A stretch of 64,000 nt of DNA, taken from positions 1 through 64,000 of the forward strand of contig NZ_FZTC01000019.1 in the NCBI RefSeq assembly GCF_900200035.1, written 5' to 3'. The translations under genes were made by a program, and so were the position numbers. How positions within the stretch are numbered: position 1 is the stretch's first letter; the number at the start of each line of letters is the position of its first letter. This DNA comes from Klebsiella grimontii. GTDB taxonomy: Bacteria; Pseudomonadota; Gammaproteobacteria; Enterobacterales; Enterobacteriaceae. Below the pieces are notes generated by a model. That model worked only from the letters and a program-made list of their open reading frames with translations. It ran no database searches and had not been told where the DNA came from. Of the stretch, positions 53,940-63,132 are shown piece by piece.

Positions 53940-54812
53940 TTACATGCTGGCGCGATCGGTACCGGCCTGCTGGACGAAAAAGGATGCGCCGCGCGGTTTT
54001 TGCGGCAGACGTAAATGATTAACGGTACTACGCACCAGGCCGCTCTCTTCGCCGGCAACCATCTGCCCGGCGTGAAGGCTGGGCAGCGGATTTTCGCCGA
54101 ACGGCAGGGCATCTTCCGCTGCGTAGACGCTGATAAACAGCGTGCGCGGGAGGTCGGTTTCATTAGGGCTGGAGGCGTGAAGCAGGCGGGTATGCATAAA
54201 GCACACCGAACCCGCCGGGCCGAAACAGGCCTGCGGCTGCTGGCAGTGGGCTTCTTCGACCTGCGGGTCCACGGCGCCGGTAAAACGCGCGTTTTGCCAG
54301 TGGGACCACAGCGGCCCCTGGTGGCTTCCCGGGACCACGTTGAGCGGACCGTTTTCCGGCGTCACTTCGCTAACCATCAGCAGGGCGGTGATAATGTCGT
54401 CGTTGCTGTGGGGGGTGAACAGAAAATCCTGATGCCATTTCACCTGCGTAGCGGTGTGCGGCAGCTTGGAGTTGATTTTGCTGTGATGAAAACGGGTCCC
54501 GCTGCCGCCGATGAGCTGGCCGGCAATCGCCGCCATCCGCGAATCAAGGGCGGCGCGGCGGTAGGCGGCGGAAATCTCGGTGGGCGAACTCACCCGGCGC
54601 AGCGAGGGGTGATGCGGCGTGTGATCGCTTTCGAGGTCGAAGCGCGGACGGCCGTCCAGGGTTTCGCCCCACGCCTCGCTATGCTGGCGGCTCTCTTCGA
54701 CCCAGGCGTCGAAATCGGTCTGCAGCAGAGCCACCTCCTCGGCGGAGAGCACCTCTTCAACAACCAGAAAACCCTGCTGATGAAACTGTTCGATTTGCCA
54801 CTGCGCGATCAT
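53940..54812 (-). CDS. Phytanoyl-CoA dioxygenase-family hydroxylase
   Basis: This 290-residue Fe(II)/2-oxoglutarate enzyme has the iron triad: HxD in VKWHQDFLFTPHSND and the distal His in LLHASSPNETDLPRTLFISV. ENGPLNVVPGSHQGPLWSHW is the typical core. The PhyH family includes ectoine hydroxylase and amino-acid hydroxylases. It lies between transporter genes, so it probably acts on the imported compound. A second, distinct PhyH gene is in the divergent operon (61508-62323). AAGGAG before the ATG. Confidence 0.85.
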   Translation of the reverse strand: MIAQWQIEQFHQQGFLVVEEVLSAEEVALLQTDFDAWVEESRQHSEAWGETLDGRPRFDLESDHTPHHPSLRRVSSPTEISAAYRRAALDSRMAAIAGQLIGGSGTRFHHSKINSKLPHTATQVKWHQDFLFTPHSNDDIITALLMVSEVTPENGPLNVVPGSHQGPLWSHWQNARFTGAVDPQVEEAHCQQPQACFGPAGSVCFMHTRLLHASSPNETDLPRTLFISVYAAEDALPFGENPLPSLHAGQMVAGEESGLVRSTVNHLRLPQKPRGASFFVQQAGTDRASM

Positions 54813-54839
54813 ATTTTTCTCCTTTCGGGAACGGAGGCG

Positions 54840-56360
54840 TTAAGCCAAAGAGACATCTTTCAGGAAGGCGTCCACGCGCGGATGCTGGCCGTCGCGCATT
54901 GCCTGAGGCGTGTCGTCGCAGACCACGCGTCCTTTTTCCATAAACACAATTCGGTCGGAAACCTTAAAGGCGAAGTTCATCTCATGGGTGACGATCACCA
55001 TGGTGATACCTTCATGGGCCAGCGATTCGATAACCTGCAGAACCTCGTTAACCTTTTCCGGATCCAGCGCCGAGGTGGGTTCATCGAACAGCATAATTTG
55101 TGGGCGCATCATCAGGGCGCGGGCAATCGCTACCCGCTGCTGCTGGCCGCCGGAAAGCTGATGCGGATATTTCCACGCGTGTTCCAGCATCCCAACTTTA
55201 TGCAGCAGTTCGCAGGCGTGCTGCTTAAGCTCGCCTTCGCTGGCCAGATGGTGATAGCGAGGCGCCAGCAGCAGGTTGCCGAGCACAGTCAGGTGGGGGA
55301 ACAGGTTGAAGCTCTGGAAGACCATGCCGATATTCTGGCGATGCTCGCTGTTCTCCATAAAACGCGGCTTCTGCTGCCCCTGGCGGTCGAGGTGAATAAA
55401 TGGCTGACCGTTGATTTTGATCTCGCCGTTATCGATCTGCTCAAGGCCGTTCAGCAGGCGGATCAGCGTGGTCTTACCGGAGCCGGATGGGCCAATGACG
55501 GAGACGACTTCGCCGGGCTGAATTTGCAGGCTGACCGCGCCCAGCACTTCGACATTGTTATAGGCTTTATGCAGCTTAGACGCCTGCAGCGCCGGCTCCT
55601 GCGCGACGCTAACGCTGCGGGCCATTGCCGGACGTCGCGCCGTGGCCATTTGCTGCATTTCTTCATCCACCGGACGCGTGGTTTTACGTTGCGTGACGTC
55701 GAGCCAGGTCTCGAGGCGCTTAAGCAGGAAATCAAACACCGTGACGATCAGGATGTAGTAAAACGCCACCGCCGCCATGGTCTCCATGACGAGGAAATTC
55801 TGCGAATAGAGGCGCTGGCCGACCATTAAGATCTCGGTCAGGGAGATAACCGACACCAGCGAGCTGAGCTTGACGATGGCGATATACTCATTGGCCAGCG
55901 CCGGTAGGGCGACGCGCAGCGCCTGCGGGATCACCACGCGCCACTGGGTGCCGGCATAGCGCAACCCGAGCGCACGGGCGGCTTCGCTCTGTCCTTTCGG
56001 AATCGACAGCAGCCCGCCGCGATGAATTTCAGCAATATAGGCGGCTTCGCTCAGCACCATCGCCAGCAGCCCGGCCCAGAACGGGTCGTTCAGCACCGGC
56101 GCGAAGGAGGGCAGCGCCTGCGGCATGTTGTAGACAAAAATCAGCAGCACCAGCAGCGGCATGCTGCGAAACAGCCAGATATAGAGGCGGGCAGGCGCGT
56201 TAAACAGCTTGCGCGGCGACTGTTTGGCCAGCGCCAGAATAAATCCCAGCACAATGCTGAAAGCCCAGGTCAGCAAACTTAATTTGATGACGGTCCAGGT
56301 GGCCTGCCAGAAATCGACATCGCTGAGCAGGCTTAACATATAGTTCCAGTTAAACGTCAT
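54840..56360 (-). CDS. Fused amino-acid ABC transporter permease-ATPase
   Basis: This 506-residue protein fuses two normally separate subunits. Residues 1 to about 225 are a HisM/GlnP-type permease with membrane helices and the EAA loop (SEAARALGLRYAGTQWRVVI). Residues from about 255 are a GlnQ-type ATPase: Walker A GPSGSGKTT at about 290, signature LSGGQQQRV, Walker B IMLFDEPTSALDPE. The linker (about 225-255) is basic and polar. The complex would be a homodimer that has both pores and motors. First gene of the minus operon. Confidence 0.88.
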   Translation of the reverse strand: MTFNWNYMLSLLSDVDFWQATWTVIKLSLLTWAFSIVLGFILALAKQSPRKLFNAPARLYIWLFRSMPLLVLLIFVYNMPQALPSFAPVLNDPFWAGLLAMVLSEAAYIAEIHRGGLLSIPKGQSEAARALGLRYAGTQWRVVIPQALRVALPALANEYIAIVKLSSLVSVISLTEILMVGQRLYSQNFLVMETMAAVAFYYILIVTVFDFLLKRLETWLDVTQRKTTRPVDEEMQQMATARRPAMARSVSVAQEPALQASKLHKAYNNVEVLGAVSLQIQPGEVVSVIGPSGSGKTTLIRLLNGLEQIDNGEIKINGQPFIHLDRQGQQKPRFMENSEHRQNIGMVFQSFNLFPHLTVLGNLLLAPRYHHLASEGELKQHACELLHKVGMLEHAWKYPHQLSGGQQQRVAIARALMMRPQIMLFDEPTSALDPEKVNEVLQVIESLAHEGITMVIVTHEMNFAFKVSDRIVFMEKGRVVCDDTPQAMRDGQHPRVDAFLKDVSLA

Positions 56361-56846
56361 GGGCTATTTCACTCGCCATAATTAACGGAAATTAAGGCGA
56401 TTCCCCTGTTCTAAAATGGGGAGCCGCCGGCGTTCATCTTGCCCTGACACTATGCTGGCACTGTTCGACCGGTGGCAATTAGTAAATTTTTGGCCTTTAA
56501 GTTTAAAAAAACTATACAGCTATATTAACCCCAAGGAATTTAACGCAATTAATGAGAAACGACATTGAAACAACTTAAAAACAATCGCCGTTATTTTTAA
56601 ACCTGATTTTTGGCAAAACGGTAATTTGTGCAATATTGGGGCGTGCCGCGGGCAAATAAGGTGCAGGGCGTTGCTTTATGGTGCAAAACGCGAAATCAGG
56701 CAAAAAAGAGGGCGGGTAATTAAATAGAGGCGGCGGTTATTTGCCGACGATATACAGCGCAAACGGTATGGCACGATACTTGCAGGCTGCTTATTGTAAA
56801 ACTAAGCCCGTTCGCAATAAGACAATATTTTATCAATGGTGACGCG
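56361..56846. promoter_or_regulatory. 486-bp AT-rich divergent control region
   Basis: Lies between the ABC transporter operon and the LysR gene. It is AT-rich in 56480-56640 and has two GGTGCA motifs at about 56660-56690 (GGTGCAGGGCG and GGTGCAAAACG). It should hold the LysR-controlled promoters. No gene was found. Confidence 0.5.
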
Positions 56847-57764
56847 ATGAACCGATTTACCCTCAAACAGCTTAAGTATTTCGTGACGGTGGTGGAAACG
56901 GAGAGTATCGCCGAGGCTTCCCGCCAGCTGCATATTGCCCAGCCGTCGATCTCCATTGCCATCAAAAACCTGGAAAGCACCTTCGACCAGCAGCTGTTTA
57001 TTCGCCACCACGCGCAGGGCGTATCCCTGACCTCAAGCGGGCGGCGCTTCTACGATAAAGCTAAAGAGCTGCTGCGGCTGTCGTACGAGTTTGAGCAGAA
57101 CTCGCGGGCGGATAAAGAGCTGGTATCCGGGACGATTTCCGTCGGCTGCTTTGAATCCGTGGCGCCGCTGTATATGCCAAAACTGGTGGCGGGATTTAAA
57201 AAAATGTATCCCGAAATCACTCTCCAGCTCTACGACGGCGAACAACATGAGCTGATGCACGGCCTGCATCGCGGGCGTTTCGATCTGGCGCTGGTCTACG
57301 ATCTGGAACTGGGTCATTCCATTCATAAAGAGCTGCTGAACGCTCCGCACAAGCCCTATGCTTTACTGCCCGCCTCTCATCCGCTGGCGCAGAAAAAAAG
57401 CGTCACGCTGCAAGAGTTAAGTCGTGAGCCGATGATTTTGCTCGATGCGGTTCCCAGCAAAAACTATTTTGTCTCAATATTTAAAGAGAAAGGTTATCAC
57501 CCGGAAGTGGCCTACAGTTCACCCTCTATTGAAATGGTGCGCTGTATGGTCGGGCAGGGATTAGGCTTTTCGGTCCTCGTGACTCGTCCGCTATGCGATA
57601 TGACCTATGACGGTGAAAAGCTGGTGCAGCTGGATATTGCCGACGAGATGCCCGCGTCGACATTAATTATGGCGCACCTTGCCAATAATGAACCCACGCG
57701 CCCGACGCAGCTGTTTATGGATTATTGCCGCAGCATAGAATTAACGCCCCATCAGCACGCGTAA
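56847..57764 (+). CDS. LysR-family regulator of the dioxygenase/transport cluster
   Basis: This 305-residue LysR protein starts MNRFTLKQLKYFVTVVETES, with helix-turn-helix IAEASRQLHIAQPSISIAIK and HHAQGVSLTSSGRRFYDKAK, and an effector domain (VSGTISVGCFESVAPLYMPK, MVRCMVGQGLGFSVL). It sits between the two divergent operons and is the likely activator of both. After it, AACGC / GCGTT with a T-rich tail at about 57772-57795 may be a weak terminator. Confidence 0.85.
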   Translation: MNRFTLKQLKYFVTVVETESIAEASRQLHIAQPSISIAIKNLESTFDQQLFIRHHAQGVSLTSSGRRFYDKAKELLRLSYEFEQNSRADKELVSGTISVGCFESVAPLYMPKLVAGFKKMYPEITLQLYDGEQHELMHGLHRGRFDLALVYDLELGHSIHKELLNAPHKPYALLPASHPLAQKKSVTLQELSREPMILLDAVPSKNYFVSIFKEKGYHPEVAYSSPSIEMVRCMVGQGLGFSVLVTRPLCDMTYDGEKLVQLDIADEMPASTLIMAHLANNEPTRPTQLFMDYCRSIELTPHQHA

Positions 57765-57933
57765 TGTAATTAACGCGGCCGCAAGCGTTATTTTCCCGCT
57801 GCGTTATCCAGCCTCGTAAATTTCTATTCAGACGATCGTTTTATAATAATTTACCATTTCATCACACTTACTTAACCTGAGTTCTGTCAATCCCGGCGGA
57901 TAAGCCGGACAACCGTGCTTGAAGGACACAGAC

Positions 57934-59193
57934 ATGACAGAGCAGATTACAGAGATCGATACCCTGGTGGTGGGCGCGGGGCAGGCGGGCGTCGCGATGA
58001 GCGAGCATCTGACGCATCACGGCATTCCCCACCTGGTGCTGGAAAAAAAGCGCATCGCTGAGGCCTGGCGCAGCGGCCGCTGGGATTCGCTGGTGGCCAA
58101 CGGCCCGGCCTGGCACGATCGGTTTCCCGGCATGACCTTTCCCGGCTGCGACGCCGACAGCTTTGTCGCCAAAGAGCAGATTGCCGACTACTTCGCCGCG
58201 TATGCCAAAACCTTTAATGCACCGATCAAAACCGGCGTTGAGGTCTTTAGCGCAGAGCGCTTAAACGGCCGTCCGGGGTTTCGCGTGGAAACCTCGCTGG
58301 GCGTGATTGAGGCGCAGCGTATTGTCGCCGCCACCGGGCCGTTCCAGCGCCCGGTGATACCGGCCATCGCGCCGCAGGATAGCGCAGTGGAGCAAATCCA
58401 TTCCGCGCACTATTTCAATCCGCAGCAGCTTGCGGAAGGCGGCGTGCTGGTGGTTGGTGCGGGATCGTCCGGCGTACAAATCGCCGAAGAACTTCGCCGG
58501 GCGGGGCGCGCGGTGTGGCTCTCCGTCGGCGCCCACGATCGCCCGCCGCGCCGCTACCGCCAGCGCGATTTTTGCTGGTGGCTGGGGGTATTAGGCTTGT
58601 GGGACGCGGCGGCCAACCAGCCCGGTAAAGAGCACGTGACGATTGCGGTTAGCGGCGCGCGCGGCGGTCATACCGTTGACTTTCGCCAGCTGGCGCACCA
58701 GGGGATTACCCTGGTCGGGCAAACGCACGGCTTTACCGAGGGTAAGGCGGTGTTCCGCGACGATCTGGCGGACAACATTCGTCTCGGCGACGCTTCCTAT
58801 CTGGCGCTGCTCGACGCTGCGGATGAGTACATTGCCCGCAACGGACTGATCCTGCCGGAAGAGCCGGAAGCGCGCTTCTTCCTGCCTGACCCCGATTGCC
58901 TGACCCAGCCGCTCGCCGAACTCGACCTGGCAAAAGCGGGCGTGCGCAACATTATCTGGGCCACCGGCTACACCACCGATTACCGCTGGCTGAAGGTTAA
59001 CGCCTTTAATGAACAGCAGCGCCCGCAGCATCATCGCGGCGTTTCCAGCGAACCGGGCGTCTATTTCCTTGGCCTGCCTTGGCTCTCCCGCCGTGGCTCA
59101 ACCTTTATCTGGGGCGTCTGGCACGATGCGAAATATATTGCCGATCAGATTGCCATTCAGCGCCAGTATCAACGCTACCAACCTTCCTGCTAA
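57934..59193 (+). CDS. Flavin-dependent monooxygenase-like protein
   Basis: This 419-residue protein has two dinucleotide motifs, VVGAGQAGVAMSEHLTHHGI (FAD) and VLVVGAGSSGVQIAEELRRA (NADPH), and ATGPFQRPVIPAIAP between them, as in YUCCA- and FMO-type N-hydroxylases and Baeyer-Villiger-like enzymes. ATGYTTDYRWLK is the C-terminal FMO motif. The start at 57934 has AAGGA 7 bp upstream. It leads a run of five genes with short gaps. The substrate may be an amine or N-acyl amino acid. Confidence 0.83.
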   Translation: MTEQITEIDTLVVGAGQAGVAMSEHLTHHGIPHLVLEKKRIAEAWRSGRWDSLVANGPAWHDRFPGMTFPGCDADSFVAKEQIADYFAAYAKTFNAPIKTGVEVFSAERLNGRPGFRVETSLGVIEAQRIVAATGPFQRPVIPAIAPQDSAVEQIHSAHYFNPQQLAEGGVLVVGAGSSGVQIAEELRRAGRAVWLSVGAHDRPPRRYRQRDFCWWLGVLGLWDAAANQPGKEHVTIAVSGARGGHTVDFRQLAHQGITLVGQTHGFTEGKAVFRDDLADNIRLGDASYLALLDAADEYIARNGLILPEEPEARFFLPDPDCLTQPLAELDLAKAGVRNIIWATGYTTDYRWLKVNAFNEQQRPQHHRGVSSEPGVYFLGLPWLSRRGSTFIWGVWHDAKYIADQIAIQRQYQRYQPSC

Positions 59194-59216
59194 CGCCTGA
59201 TTTGAGGACGCGACCT

Positions 59217-59651
59217 ATGCCAACCCATACCCGTATTCGGATGTTTAACACCAAAGAAACCTATCCCAATCAGACGCTCAATAACGATCTGTGCCAGGCG
59301 GTGCGCGCGGGAAATACCGTGTACGTTCGCGGCCAGGTGGGTACCGATTTTGACGGTAATTTGATCGGCCTGGGCGACCCGCGCGCCCAGGCGGAACAGG
59401 CGATGAAGAACGTTAAACAGCTGCTGGAAGAGGCCGGCAGCGATCTGACGCATATCGTGAAAACGACGACCTATCTGATCGACCCGCGCTACCGCGAACC
59501 GGTGTACCAGGAAGTGGGGAAATGGCTCAAAGGCGTGTTTCCCATTTCGACCGGCGTGGTGGTGTCGGCCCTCGCGCAGCCGCAGTGGCTGATGGAAATT
59601 GACGTCACGGCGGTGATCCCTGACGACTGGCATGCGCAGGAGGCACCATGA
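59217..59651 (+). CDS. RidA/YjgF-family protein
   Basis: This 144-residue protein has the RidA fold: LCQAVRAGNTVYVRGQVGTD, AEQAMKNVKQLLEEAGSDLT, HIVKTTTYLIDPRYREPVYQ, FPISTGVVVSALAQPQWLME. Family members hydrolyse reactive enamine or imine intermediates; this one is a pathway-associated member, not the housekeeping copy. GAGGA 8 bp before the ATG. Its stop overlaps the DUF1028 start by 4 bp. Confidence 0.85.
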   Translation: MPTHTRIRMFNTKETYPNQTLNNDLCQAVRAGNTVYVRGQVGTDFDGNLIGLGDPRAQAEQAMKNVKQLLEEAGSDLTHIVKTTTYLIDPRYREPVYQEVGKWLKGVFPISTGVVVSALAQPQWLMEIDVTAVIPDDWHAQEAP

Positions 59652-60322
59652 CCCTTTCAATTTCCGCCCTGTGCCCGGAGTCGGGTCAACTGGGCATTGC
59701 GATTAGCTCATCCAGCATTGCGGTCGGCGCCCGCTGCCCGTGGCTGCTGGCGGGCGTTGGCGCGGTGTCCAGCCAGAACATCACGCTGCCCGCGCTCGGA
59801 CCGCAGATCCTTGCCGGGCTTGAGGCGGGGCTCACGCCGCAGCAGGCCCTGACGCAGGCGCTGGGCGAAGACCGGTTTAGCGATTATCGCCAGGTGGCGG
59901 TCATCGACGCCAGCGGCGAGAGCGCCGTGTTCAGCGGCGAACATACGCTCGGCATCGGGCGGGTGGCGCAGGGTGAGAACTGCGTGGCGGCGGGGAATAT
60001 GCTGGCCAACCCGCAGGTGATTACCGCCATGACGACGGCGTTCGAAGCCGCCACCGGCGAACTGGCCAGCCGCCTGATTGCGGCTCTGCAGGCGGGCATT
60101 GATGCGGGCGGCGAAGCCGGGCCGGAGCACTCGGCGGCGCTGAAAGTGGTGGAGGATTACGCCTGGCCGGTGGTGGATTTACGCGTCGACTGGGCTGAGG
60201 ATCGCCCGGTAGCGGCGCTGGAAGCGCTGTGGCTGGCCTATGAACCGCAGATGGAAGCGTACATCACCCGCGCGCTGGACCCGCGCGAAGCGCCGACCTA
60301 CGGAGTGCCGGGCGATGAGTAA
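59648..60322 (+). CDS. DUF1028 family protein
   Basis: This 224-residue protein starts MTLSISALCPESGQLGIAIS and has the DUF1028 features SSSIAVGARCPWLLAGVGAV, SSQNITLPALGPQILAGLEA and GNMLANPQVITAMTTAFEAA. The fold resembles Ntn-hydrolase-like proteins and it is often next to RidA and M20 genes; activity unproven. It overlaps both neighbours (4 bp with RidA, 8 bp with the M20 gene). Confidence 0.82.
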   Translation: MTLSISALCPESGQLGIAISSSSIAVGARCPWLLAGVGAVSSQNITLPALGPQILAGLEAGLTPQQALTQALGEDRFSDYRQVAVIDASGESAVFSGEHTLGIGRVAQGENCVAAGNMLANPQVITAMTTAFEAATGELASRLIAALQAGIDAGGEAGPEHSAALKVVEDYAWPVVDLRVDWAEDRPVAALEALWLAYEPQMEAYITRALDPREAPTYGVPGDE

Positions 60323-61484
60323 CCGCCTGCGTGAGATCCTCGGGCAGCTGCTGGCGTTTGATACCACCAGCCGCGAGTCGAATCTGGCGCTGATTGCCTG
60401 GATCGGCGACTTTCTGCGCGCGCGCGGCGTGACGTCGCAGCTGTTTTATGACGACGAAGGGCGCAAGGCGAACCTCTATGCCCGCCTTGGGCCATCCGGC
60501 CCCGGCGGGGTGATGCTCTCCGGTCATACTGACGTGGTGCCGGTGGATGGCCAGGCGTGGACGGTGCCGCCGTTCGCCCTTACCGAACGCGACGGGCGCT
60601 ACTACGGTCGCGGCAGCGCGGATATGAAAGGATTTATCGCCTGCGTGCTGGCGTCGCTGGAGGCGTTTCTGACCGCGCCGCTGCGGATGCCGCTGCATCT
60701 GGCATTCTCTTATGATGAGGAAGTTGGCTGTCTGGGCGTGCGCAGCCTGGTGGATTTTCTCCGCGCCTCCGCCGAGAAACCGGCGCTGTGTATTATCGGC
60801 GAGCCGACCGACATGCGCCCAGTCTATGGGCATAAAGGCAAGCTCGCGGTGCGCTGTCGCGTGGAAGGCCACGCCTGCCATTCGGCCTACGCCCCGCAAG
60901 GGGTTAACGCGATTAGCTACGCGGCGAAGCTGATTTACCGGCTGGATGCGCTGGGCGAAAGCTTTTCGCAGCACCTGGACCGCCGGTTCTCGCCGCCGTC
61001 AGGCACGCTGCAGGTGGGGACGATCCGCGGCGGCGAGGCGCTGAATATCGTTCCGCAATCCTGCTGGTTCGACTTTGAAATTCGCTATTTACCCGGTACC
61101 CGTCCGCAGGTGGTCACCGACGCCCTGGGCGATTATGCCCGCGAGCAGCTGCTTCCGGCGATGCGCAAGGTGGCGCAGTGCAGCGACATTCATTTCCAGA
61201 CGCTGAGCCACTATCCAGGTCTGCTGAGCGACCCGCAGTCAGCGTTCGCCCGCTGGCTGGCGCAGTGGTGCGGCAGCGATGATTTCACCACCGTCCCCTA
61301 CGGCACCGAAGGCGGCCTGTTTGACGAGGCGGGCGTCGCGACGCTTATCTGCGGGCCGGGCAGCATGGCGCAGGGCCATAGGGCGGACGAATATATCAGC
61401 ATCCCACAGACGGAACGCTGTCTGGCCATGCTGGATAACCTTTGCGCCTGGATGCGCGCCGATCCCTCCGATTCACTTCGCTGA
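60315..61484 (+). CDS. M20-family deacylase (ArgE-like)
   Basis: This 389-residue metallopeptidase-like protein resembles acetylornithine deacetylase. Metal ligands are in MLSGHTDVVPVDG (His), GSADMKGFIACVLASLEAF (bridging Asp), SYDEEVGCLG (catalytic Glu pair) and later histidines in HACHSAYAPQGVN. It should remove an acyl or carbamoyl group from an amino acid. The ATG lies within the last 8 bases of the DUF1028 gene. Confidence 0.83.
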   Translation: MSNRLREILGQLLAFDTTSRESNLALIAWIGDFLRARGVTSQLFYDDEGRKANLYARLGPSGPGGVMLSGHTDVVPVDGQAWTVPPFALTERDGRYYGRGSADMKGFIACVLASLEAFLTAPLRMPLHLAFSYDEEVGCLGVRSLVDFLRASAEKPALCIIGEPTDMRPVYGHKGKLAVRCRVEGHACHSAYAPQGVNAISYAAKLIYRLDALGESFSQHLDRRFSPPSGTLQVGTIRGGEALNIVPQSCWFDFEIRYLPGTRPQVVTDALGDYAREQLLPAMRKVAQCSDIHFQTLSHYPGLLSDPQSAFARWLAQWCGSDDFTTVPYGTEGGLFDEAGVATLICGPGSMAQGHRADEYISIPQTERCLAMLDNLCAWMRADPSDSLR

Positions 61485-61507
61485 TTTATCAACACAGGAT
61501 GGCGACT

Positions 61508-62323
61508 ATGCAAAACCCGAATTCCTCGCTTATTGATCAACAGACCGTCGACCGCTGGCAGACCGACGGCGTCGTGCTACTCAAAGGCGTGTTCACGCCG
61601 TGGATAGACAGCCTGTCGCGCGGCGTCTCCGCGCTGATGGCGAACCCCAGCGAATATGGCCATGCGCGAACGGTAATCCCGGAAGACGGTTCGGCGCCGT
61701 TTTTTCAGGACTATTGCAACTGGCAACGAATCCCGGAATTTCGCGATTTCGTTTTTCAGTCGCCGGCGGCGGAGATCGCCGCGGTGCTGATGGGGTCGCA
61801 GACGGCGAAGTTTTTCCATGAGCACACGCTGGTGAAACAGCCCGGCGGCAGTACGGTGACGCCATGGCACCACGATCAGCCCTATTACTGCGTGGAAGGG
61901 CGGCAGAACGTGAGCCTGTGGATCCCGCTCGATCCGGTAGCGGAGGAGATTTCGCTGCGCTGCATTCGCGGTTCCCATCGCTGGGACGATGAGTTCAGCC
62001 CAACGCGGTTTAACGGTTCAAAGCTCTATTCCCACTCGCGTTTTAAAGAGCTGCCGGATATCGATGCCCATCAGGAGGATTACGATATCGTTAGCTGGGC
62101 GCTGGAACCGGGCGATGCGGTCGCTTTTCATTTCCGCACGCTGCATGGCGCCAGGGGTAATTCAAGCGCCCGCGCGCGGCGGGTATTTTCCGCCCGTTGG
62201 GTAGGGGATGATGCGACATTCGCCGACCGCGGCGGCGTGACCTCACCGCCGTTTCCGGGGCTTAAGCTTCGCGACGGAGAGCCGCTTGTCGCCGATGAGT
62301 TTCCGCTGGTCTGGCCGCGGTAG
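61508..62323 (+). CDS. Second phytanoyl-CoA dioxygenase-family protein
   Basis: This 271-residue Fe(II)/2-oxoglutarate enzyme has HxD in VTPWHHDQPYYCVEGRQ, the strands VSLWIPLDPVAEEISLRCIR, GSHRWDDEF, and distal His in AVAFHFRTLHGARGNSS with Arg for 2-oxoglutarate in RRVFSARWVGDD. It is different from the PhyH protein at 53940-54812. ATG 61508 has AGGA 8 bp upstream; MATM at 61499 has none. Last gene of the plus operon. Confidence 0.83.
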   Translation: MQNPNSSLIDQQTVDRWQTDGVVLLKGVFTPWIDSLSRGVSALMANPSEYGHARTVIPEDGSAPFFQDYCNWQRIPEFRDFVFQSPAAEIAAVLMGSQTAKFFHEHTLVKQPGGSTVTPWHHDQPYYCVEGRQNVSLWIPLDPVAEEISLRCIRGSHRWDDEFSPTRFNGSKLYSHSRFKELPDIDAHQEDYDIVSWALEPGDAVAFHFRTLHGARGNSSARARRVFSARWVGDDATFADRGGVTSPPFPGLKLRDGEPLVADEFPLVWPR

Positions 62324-62547
62324 CGGGCCCAGACCACGTTGCGGATAGCGGTTTTCACTCACTGACTGAGGGGATTGAAGCCCATTCCCTCTTTTATTTT
62401 TTCAACATTCGCTCTGGGTGTCAGTTTTTCTATTAAAGTCACTGCCAGATTGAGAGCGGTCGCCGCTATGTTGATATACAGTTTATGACGTCAGCCGATA
62501 GTGCGACTGCACCAGTCCCGAAGGAAAGCTACGGCTTGATAACAGAG

Positions 62548-63018
62548 TCAAATCGATATCCTGGTCAGGGAACCGAACAGCGGTTTTCCCGAACCGAGCA
62601 GGACAGGAACGGTAGTGATAATCATATCGGCGACCAGCCCTTCGCGCAGGAACGACTGTATTACTTTCCCGCCATCTATATAGACGCGATGCGCGTTCTG
62701 TACCGTCAGGTCAGCAAGCACTTCCCCTGGCGTGCGGCTTGAGAACTGCACTTTGTCCTTCAACGCCTCGGGCACGGCGGTCGCGGTTAGCTGTCGGGAG
62801 AGAACCAGCACGGGGCGATCGTAAGGCCACTGGTCAAAGGTCAGCGCCTTCTCATAGCTGCCCCGACCCATAACGATCCAATCTTTGTCCGCGATGAATG
62901 CGGCATAGCCGTGATCTTCTGTCGGGTCATCGCGCTGCAACAGCCAGTCGATATCGTCATCCTGTCGGGCGATATAACCATCAAGACTGACCGCGATAAA
63001 AACATGTGTGGTGACCAT
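62548..63018 (-). CDS. DHFR-like (RibD_C family) protein, C-terminally frameshifted
   Basis: This 156-residue reductase-like protein has THVFIAVSLDGYIARQDDDI, IVMGRGSYEKALTFDQWPYD and AHRVYIDGGKVIQSFLREGL, typical of YyaP/YwjB-type dihydrofolate-reductase-like proteins. It stops early after GKPLFGSLTRISI. In the next frame the usual ending is present (DLTLLSSRSFPSGLVQSHYR, stop at 62483-62485), so one G (+ strand) seems to be missing at about 62562-62564. The true gene would cover 62483-63018. ATG 63018 has GGAG 6 bp upstream. Confidence 0.75.
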   Translation of the reverse strand: MVTTHVFIAVSLDGYIARQDDDIDWLLQRDDPTEDHGYAAFIADKDWIVMGRGSYEKALTFDQWPYDRPVLVLSRQLTATAVPEALKDKVQFSSRTPGEVLADLTVQNAHRVYIDGGKVIQSFLREGLVADMIITTVPVLLGSGKPLFGSLTRISI

Positions 63019-63132
63019 CAAGTGCTCCGTATACAGCTTGTATTTATGCCGTTGAGTTTAGGGATGTTAGCGATAATGACCTACTCCCTGTAGGAAAACG
63101 TAGCATAAGAGCCGCAACGTCCCCTTAGTGGA

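Noticed and set aside
54015-55829. A 604-codon open frame on the + strand
   Set aside because: It lies entirely opposite two well-supported minus-strand genes (dioxygenase and ABC transporter). Its protein lacks recognisable motifs; long antisense frames are common in GC-rich coding DNA.
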